Shown in pieces: positions 59,201-64,000 of a DNA stretch of 64,000 nt (the stretch's first letter is position 1; every line of letters starts with the position of its first letter). Source of the stretch: Sclerurus mexicanus (taxonomy: Eukaryota; Chordata; Aves; Passeriformes; Furnariidae); assembly GCA_013396755.1 (NCBI GenBank), contig VWZF01005912.1, positions 278,101 through 342,100 on the forward strand, given 5' to 3'. The notes under the pieces are model-generated. The model was not told where the DNA came from and did not search any database. It saw nothing but the letters and a program-made list of their open reading frames with translations. The translations under genes and the position numbers were made by a program.

Positions 59201-62200
59201 CTTATTCCAAACTTGAAATTAACAGAGTAAATAATATATACCTTTTATTAGAGCACATAGTATAGGCAACAGGACTCTCCTGCAGCAAAAGAGAGTTAAA
59301 AATGTCATAAAAATTGGACTTCATCATAAAGGCTCCTAAGTTGATGATATTTAATGAATTGTTTCAGTCTTTATGAAATTCATTTTATAGTTCTGAGGTT
59401 TCAGGACATGCTCCTGTGTATTAATTAAGATTGCTATCCACTCCATATATGACCTCAGAAACCATATGAATAAAACAAGAAAGCCAACTCCCACCCATTG
59501 CCACCTCACTTTAGTCCTAAATCTCTCCATCACCTTTCCACCACACCTCACAATCTGAACTGGAATTTCCCCATTGGGCATGCTCTCCAGCCATACCAGT
59601 GTCTCTGACTCGTGATGAAAAGGGCAAAGATGGAAAGAAAATTAGTTTCTTGCTCTAGTGCACTGATAACCCTATAATAAGGTGCTTGTGATCTCCTTGA
59701 ACTTCTTATGTACTTTATTTAAAATATCAGTCAACTTAAGAGTGTCTCTTTAGAAGCACTTACATATAAATTGTGAGTTTGTAAGACCAGTGTGGAATTC
59801 GTTGCTGAAAAGCATGTTGTAATGACAAATATTGGAGGTTTCATTCTACAAATGTACTTGTATGCTACCCCATGAAAATTTGGAGACAAAAAAAAGCATT
59901 CATTTTAATTTGAAGTTTTTAAATCATAGTTTACAGAGCTGGCAGAAGAAAGAGGTTTCAATTTTTTGCTCTTTCTGATAGCCAAAATTAATTTCAGATC
60001 TAATCACAATAAAAATAACCATTCTGTCATTTTTTATAACTAGCAGAGAACAATGAAAATACATTTTTGGATTAAAGTGATAGTTTTCCCCTCTCCATTA
60101 TTTCAATAAATAGAAGTACCTGTTATGATTTTAATACCATTCTGGACCTCAGAACCTTTCTTTTTGAAAATTCACGTCAGACATTACTGTAAAATGTGTT
60201 GACACAATGATATAAGATCATGTATATTGGAACTGTTTACAATGAGATGCTTCAATATATGAAATATCTAGCTAGGTAGCTATTGTGAAGGTTCCAGTGA
60301 TAACTGGGAGCACAAATATTGGAAAGAGTAACTGTTTAAAAAGAATTTCAATGAAATTAAGTGCACAGAGGACTTTAGTCACACAAGGCATCACTGATCT
60401 TATGTGAGAGAAAGCAGCAAAAGCCAGGTTTCCTGAACCTGCCTGGTCTTTGTACATTCCTATACTACATGTGCCTTAGTTTAGCTGCTCAGTTGGATTA
60501 TTATATATTTAAGAAGTTCCTCACAAAATGAAAGTTATTTGCATTAAATGCTTATTATAAAGGATCTTGTAGTGTTGTCTGGGACCCTCCATGACTGCAG
60601 CATTTTCTTATTTAGATACTGTCCTTTGTGACGGGATTATCACCTGCAGGTACACAATAGCTGAGCACAACGTGAGTCACATCAATAAATTACTGCCTGT
60701 TTTCTACTAAATTTTTAATTGTATGTGTACTGTTTTGGTTTATTTTTGAACAGAGAAAGCTAAAAGCTTTTGCAGCAGAGTTTAGGAAAAACCTTCCTCA
60801 TAGTAAAAGGCTGTTCTCTTCCACCACTTCCATCTCTCTGATTAGCAGTGGGAAGCAGCAGAATAGTGTTCCGGGTTGCACATTCAGTCATTGAGGCAAA
60901 GAGATTGTGAGGTTTCACATGCAGAAAGTACTGTGTAACAGGGGTGGGACTGGTGCCTGGAGGGGATGTGAGACTGGGCAGAGCAGGCACAGTTTCTTGG
61001 TTCTCCCACAGCCCTGGCAGCACCTCTGTCTCCTGTTTCCTAATGGCACTGAAAAGTTTGAAAACATTTACTGTCTGATTGAAATTCCTGCTCTATCTGC
61101 TGAAGCCAGGAATGGATGCAGTTATTGTTGCAGTCGGGAATAGTTAAGCTATGATTTCTCTAGGGACTGAGTAATGATTATCTACTTCTGGGTCCTTTTC
61201 TGCATTTGGTTGTTATTCTGTGGCTTTGTGTTAATGACTAAGTGGAACCTGGGCTCCTCTATCCTTCTGTTTTTGTGTTTTACAATATTTGGAAACTAGT
61301 CTTGTTTCCCAAGACAATGCTGTGAGATAATGATGTGCAGGTGCATTCCTCTGGCTCTGGGAAATAGGGTTAAACATCTCCGGATAAGGCTGCTTCACCT
61401 CTCTTTTAAGTGCTCAGACAACTAGAAGTGGGCTTTTGGGAAACACGGAGCTTATGGGAAACCCAGAATGATAAGGACGCAGACTTTGCTTTGATCCAGC
61501 TTTACTGTTTAGACTGGAATTTAGATTTTTGTTGATGTTGTTGCAAGTAATTGGCTACTAAATTTTGGCTGTATTGTTAAGGAAAAAAATCCTTGTACCT
61601 GTGACTACATCCAATTGTAATCAATCTAATTGAGTTGTTCCACGGGGCTGCAGGCAGTTATGGTAAAGACCTTTATTCTTCAGAGCATCTTTCTCTCTGT
61701 GTGTATGGCTGAACAGGACCAACAGTCTGCATTATACAGATCTTAGTATGAGTGTAATGCTTATTAATACCCTATTATCTATTGTTAGTCTTTTGATTTG
61801 CTATATTTATGGGAAAATTTTAATGAAAAGTCGCAATTTACAGTTTGCACTTTCGCTAAAAGGTCTTCCAAATTTATGATATTAGTAGAATATTATGTCA
61901 CTTTATGCTAGTATTATTAGGTGTTATTTTTTTCATATGTTAGCAATTGTGGAAACCTTTTTCTATATGCCCTTGATGCTGAGGCATGGGAATAAGGAGA
62001 GGGGGAGGGAAAGGAAGAGAAGAGTGGTGTTTCCTTGGCAACAGGCACTGTGCTGCTTAGGGCACAGGTGGCATCTGTCTTAAAGACTGTTAAACAAAAC
62101 ATGCAGGAAAATATGTAACAAAGTCTAGTGCTTCTGTGGCAAGAGAGATTTTTCTCAACCAGCCCCAAATAAGTCCAAATGCTTAAAAAAAAACATTTTT

Positions 62201-63480
62201 GATTGTGAATTTGAATAAAAATTATAAAAAATTATTATAAAAATTATGGAAAAGATACCAGAAATTAGTAAATTCTAGTAATGACTGGTGCTGATATCCC
62301 AAATTTATGATGGCAAGCCTTAAGCCAGAAACAATTTTGGAGAAATAGGACCCCCACAGATGTCAGAAGCTGGCTATGCAAGTTAGAACTTTAGGGGCAA
62401 CATGGCATCACTGACATTGGGAATGCTGAAAGCCATTTGGAAGTTGGCTTCTGTGGGAATTCTTCTGGTGAGGAGAATGTCTGTGCTTTTAATTTTCTGC
62501 AATGCAAAGGTAATCTGAGAGTCAGTGTAAAAGGAAGAATGTAAAATACACTCACATAGTTTAGAGCCTATATTCTGTTCTGAGTTTTCTTTATTAGTGA
62601 TTCACAAAACTCTGCTAAGTCTCTGTCCTAACTTTATTATACTTCCATTAGATGTATATACACAGGAATTAAATTTGTGTTTAACTTCTTGTAAATTAAG
62701 ATGAAGATCTTTTTCTCTGAAACTATACTTACAGATGAAATTGTCTTCAATTAGCTATCTGGATACGAAACTTTCGCAATGAAACTTAAATTGTGCATAT
62801 GTATTCTCAGTTATGTCAGGAATAGCAGCAGTTATGTCAAAAATACAGGGCAAAGGTGGTAGATGTATGTAGTGTGTGTGTGCTGCAAAAATAGTCAATG
62901 CCATTGAAAAGAAAGTAAACAATGGCCTTACAGACTTTATATCTCAATGAGTGGACCATACTCTCTGTTCTAAGTCTGCCTGACTTAAAAGCATAAGTAG
63001 CATTTAATGGCAGTGTTCATGAGAAAAAGTGGTGTCTCTTCTAGGGGAGAAATAGTTTAGTGAGAGTATTTTAATATTTCTTAAAGTTTGTGGAATTATT
63101 AAAAATAATACTCTATGAGATAATACTAGAACTAAGGCTGTTGGCTACCCATTCTTTTATTTTGCACACTACTCTTTCTAAGATAGTGTGAAGTAAAGTA
63201 CCCGTGAAATGCCAGGCAGTGGAAGGATTGTAGGAAGATTTATTTACAAAATCAAGAACACTAGACTTAAGAGAACATTAGTCATAATGGCACTTCAAAC
63301 ACCAGACCTGGGGAAAGATGCTAAAAGAAAATGCTTTTTTAACTTTCTTTGAAGTATCTTATCATTAACACCCTTTCTTACATCATCATGATACGCTTTA
63401 GAAATGAAGTTTGAAAATTCATATAACTTTACATCATTGAACTGTAAATATGCCTCAAATGCTGTGTTCTGAAAAACCCC
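56201..63480. other. AT-rich non-coding sequence
   Basis: No recognised gene. Small structures: three copies of an 11-mer ATTATAAGAAN at about 57974-58003; a hairpin AAATACAC-TTTA-GTGTATTT at 58875-58894; and the head-to-head palindrome at 57770-57786. Two mixed-composition patches (about 60760-61140 and 61970-62170) contain short frames without domains. The 97-codon frame at 56264-56557 has no recognisable content. Confidence 0.6.
57770..57786. other. Head-to-head octamer-like palindrome
   Basis: CTTTGCAT-C-ATGCAAAG is a perfect 8-bp inverted repeat around a single C. Each arm matches seven of eight bases of the POU octamer. Whether any factor binds is unknown. Confidence 0.5.
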
Positions 63481-63602
63481 ATCAAACATAACTTGTCACT
63501 GTATACTTATCAATATACATATAAATTTATGAATATATATACTATAGGTATATAATTTATAATGCAAAGAATATAAATTAATTTATAAATAAATACTAAT
63601 TT
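63481..63602. repeat. AT-rich low-complexity tract
   Basis: About 120 bases almost free of G and C, made of TATA, ATAAAT and AATTTAT blocks. Confidence 0.8.
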
Positions 63603-63711
63603 TACTGGGTTTTCTTAGAAATATTTGATTTGAGGCCTTTCAGTGGCATTCAAAAACCTTATACTTCTCGAAGAAATTCAGATTTATCTTTTTCTAAGTA
63701 TTAGTAGCTTA

Positions 63712-64000
63712 CATGCTTCTCCATGGACACCCCCTTGTTGCAGGGGAGGGGCTTCTGTGACCTTATGAGGCTGCGAGCTGTGCTGGTGGTGGTACATGAC
63801 TCCAGTAGGGTCTCCCATGCTAGTCAGGTCTCAGCTGAAGGGTCAGACAAAGTGTGTCCATGGGCAGGATGGGTTTGCTAGCCCCCGGCAACCATCCTAG
63901 GAGAAGGACAACTCTAACTCCAAACCTGGGCAGATGGAGCTCACTTAGCCCTGTAAGGCCATCTGTCTATGAGAAAGAAACTCTAACCAAACCTACATCC
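63712..64000. mobile_element. Probable interspersed repeat, cut by the window end (family uncertain)
   Basis: At about 63712 the sequence changes abruptly from AT-rich to about 55% GC and stays so to the window edge. The text ('GGGTCTCCCATGCTAGTCAG', 'GCTAGCCCCCGGCAACCATC', 'CTAGGAGAAGGACAACTC') has the look of the 5' part of an RTE-type non-LTR retrotransposon. I cannot confirm a family without a database, and a GC-rich host exon or lncRNA is an alternative. There is no long open frame here. Confidence 0.35.

Noticed and set aside
60760..61143. Overlapping frames on both strands in a less AT-rich patch
   Set aside because: No recognisable domain, no convincing splice borders and no CpG enrichment.
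1..64000. tRNA, rRNA, snRNA, CRISPR, operon or phage-like features
   Set aside because: No B-box-like tRNA core, no snRNA start, no regularly spaced repeats with unique spacers and no prokaryotic gene organisation were seen. The sequence is vertebrate.

Overview
The window looks like a gene-poor, AT-rich stretch of a bird nuclear genome. The diagnostic evidence is a set of CR1 LINE copies whose 3' ends carry the typical avian terminus (forms of 'GGTTTGGGTTGGAAGGGACCTT' or 'GATTCTATGATTCTA' on one strand or the other), and pieces of CR1 ORF2 reverse transcriptase and C-terminal region. The rest is sequence of roughly one-third GC with homopolymers and microsatellites, and short open frames of about 60-100 codons that look like chance. 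I could not recognise any host protein-coding gene, tRNA, rRNA, snRNA or CRISPR array. The species cannot be named from the sequence.

Layout. 1-4.7 kb: AT-rich unique sequence, one 41-base gap and a CR1 scrap. 4.7-5.5 kb: CR1 copy (minus strand). 5.5-13.8 kb: unique AT-rich sequence with a gap and a long T-rich tract. 13.8-14.0 kb: CR1 3' end (plus). 14.0-19.0 kb: the only promoter-like part, with a TATA/octamer/initiator cluster at 16.27-16.31 kb followed by a CpG island (16.39-16.81 kb) and a second CpG island at 18.66-18.93 kb. 21.2-22.0 kb: CR1 (plus). 26.05-26.93 kb: CR1 (minus). 30.65-32.38 kb: the longest CR1 (minus), followed by small CR1 scraps at 32.5 and 39.4 kb. 41.9-43.1 kb: a GC-richer patch with a 43-bp tandem duplication. 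43-63.7 kb: AT-rich desert with one gap. 63.7-64 kb: an abrupt GC-rich block that is probably the edge of another interspersed repeat.

The clearest structural signal is an assembly signature. Four of the CR1 copies contain a block bracketed by two single N characters. In three of them the block is a 100% identical copy (161, 140 and 389 bp) of sequence found elsewhere in the same locus. In the fourth the block is out of order relative to CR1 ORF2. These are most simply read as wrongly placed repeat contigs, not as biology, and they would create false duplications in any annotation.

The most interesting biological possibility is an unannotated transcription unit starting at about 16.3 kb (plus strand), or a divergent or antisense unit from the two CpG islands. 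It is supported only by motifs and base composition. I found no evidence of a new multi-gene system.
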